A DNA stretch of 64,000 bases, taken from Cristatella mucedo. Lineage: Eukaryota > Bryozoa > Phylactolaemata > Cristatellidae. This document shows positions 62,595 through 64,000 of the stretch, one piece after another (the first letter of the stretch is position 1; each line of letters opens with the position of its first letter). Location: positions 680,001 to 744,000 of the forward strand of contig WPIO01000021.1 of the NCBI GenBank assembly GCA_009760855.2, read 5' to 3'. The notes beneath the pieces were generated by a model. The model made no database searches. It was not told the DNA's origin and saw only the letters and a program-made list of their open reading frames with translations. Made by a program: the position numbers and the translations under genes.

Positions 62595-64000
62595 TAATAA
62601 TAAAAATAATAATAATGCACATGATAAAGCACCCTCAGAGAACTCAATCTCTTTCTAGGCCCTTTACATTTGCTGCCAAGAGAAACGCGATTGAATGGTG
62701 AGTAATATCATACTTGATAAACAACATGAATAACCTAGTTAAGGGTGACATGCACAGGGTCAGCATGCAAGCTTGGTTAGTTGCAGCATGCACAGTGTCA
62801 GCATGCATAAGCACATGAAGGACGAATCACAGGGACCCACTAAGTGCTGTCGTAAATTGGTGTGTTTTTAAGTTCTTTTTAAATGTGGTCAAGTTAAGGG
62901 ATGTTCTGACGCAAGTTGGGAGGGAGTTCCAGGCTTTGGGAGCATACGAACTAAAGGCACGGTCTCCAAAGAATTTGAGGTTTGTACGAGGTATTGGTAA
63001 ACTGTTGGATTCCGAAAAGCAGGTGGTACGATGCTTGGCCTGGTGGGGAAGTAGATCTGAGAGATAGACGGGAGCCAAAGAAGGAAGTGACCTAAAAGTG
63101 AGCGACAGAACCTTGAAGTCGATCCGTTGCTTGACTGAAAGCCAGTGCAGGTCGGCGAGAAGTGGTATGATGTGGCACGGCGATGCTCACGACTGACAAG
63201 CCTACCTAGCTGCAGAGTTTTGCAACAGCTGTAATCACCTGATTGCACATGCCGGTAGGCCAGCAAGCAGTGAGTTGCAGAAGTCGAGACGGGATGTCAC
63301 GAATGCATGGACCAAATTGGACGTGGTATCCTTATCTAAACAAGCCCGAATTTTAGCAATGTTATGAAGCTGAAAATAGGCAGATTTGACTGTGGAGCTG
63401 ATATGGTCGTCTAACGAGAGGTCGCTTTGGAACATGACACCTAGATTTTGAGCTGATTCAACAGGAGATATGCTGGCAGAGCCAATTTTGAGCGTAAGCA
63501 TTTCCAGTTTCTGAATCACACTGGGTTTTCCCATAACTAATAACTTAGTTTTATTATCGTTTAGTTTTAGAAAATTTGCTGCCATCCATGAGCGGATTTC
63601 ATCAATACATGCAGCAAGTGACTTGAGAGAATTTGAGGTGCTTGAAGGCTGAGAAGGATCAAAGCAAAGGTACAACTGAGTGTCATCTGCATAGAAGTGA
63701 AAGCCTAGATTGTGCTTGGCAATCACATCAGAAAGAGGGAGAGTATAAACCGTGAAAAAAACCGGACCTAGCATCGAGCCCTGAGGTACCCCATATTTCA
63801 GAGGTACCTCGGATGATCTTTGTCCATTCACGTCAATACTGTGTAGTCTCCCACTGAGATAGGACCTGAACCATTGCAGAGCAGTGCCAGTGATGCCCAG
63901 GCGAGATGAGAGGCGCTCTAGAAGAACTTGGTGATCAATAGTATCAAAAGCTGCCGAAAGATCGAGCAAAACAAGCAGAGACACTCTATCCATGTCTGCA
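62595..64000 (-). mobile_element. LINE-C: CR1/L2-like non-LTR retrotransposon, 3' part, runs off the window
   Basis: Minus-strand frame 63235-63993 (252 residues, 5' end beyond the window) is a reverse transcriptase: LLVLLDLSAAFDTIDHQVLL, YGVPQGSMLGPVFF, the catalytic FHFYADDTQLYL, and LKLNDNKTKLLVMG. After about 63240 the frame shifts; 62827-63078 holds the conserved post-RT motif FGDRAFSSYAPKAWNSLP. The 3' UTR (62690-62826) and the hairpin tail with ATT repeats (62595-62680) follow. This copy defines the tail found alone at about ten other places in the window. One or more frameshifts make it inactive. Confidence 0.9.

Overview
The window is nuclear DNA from an animal, most likely an invertebrate. 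It has many small GT-AG introns, tRNA-derived SINEs, CR1/L2-like LINE fragments, Tc1/mariner relics, a decayed Ty3/gypsy element and long dinucleotide microsatellites. It also holds a fused GATase-CPSase-DHOase-ATCase (CAD) gene with all DHOase metal ligands intact, which is the animal arrangement. I cannot name the species.

Layout. (1) About 0-5.3 kb, minus strand: the 5' part of a ribophorin II (RPN2/SWP1) gene. Three coding exons are recognised (5079-5266, 2162-2372, 414-477); the signal-peptide start exon and the rest of the gene were not found or lie beyond the left edge. (2) 5.3-12.2 kb: intergenic DNA with an AT-rich palindromic array, SINEs and a LINE fragment. (3) 12.2-51.0 kb, minus strand: a complete CAD gene. 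I traced 41 coding exons from the ATG at 50962 to the stop at 12407. Every junction keeps phase, and the sum is 6840 nt, or 2279 residues (human CAD has 2225). Two introns begin with GC instead of GT. The introns carry almost all of the mobile DNA, including a Tc1 element, LINE pieces antisense to the gene, and a fragment of an unclassified recurrent invertebrate protein family. (4) 51-54.5 kb: CAD upstream DNA. A 3' splice acceptor four bases before the ATG and a cluster of ETS, E-box and E2F motifs near 54.45 kb suggest a non-coding first exon there. (5) 54.5-64 kb: a repeat-rich tract with a 340-bp GA array, two related LTR-like copies, a decayed Ty3/gypsy pol (minus) split by a SINE plus (TA)n insertion with a 27-bp target duplication, and a LINE reverse transcriptase (minus) running off the right edge.

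The two genes are unrelated in function. CAD makes the first three steps of pyrimidine synthesis in the cytosol, and RPN2 is a subunit of the oligosaccharyltransferase in the ER membrane. Regulation of CAD can be partly read from the protein: the MAP-kinase-type TP site, the PKA-type RRAS site and two S-P-x-K sites in the linker are present.
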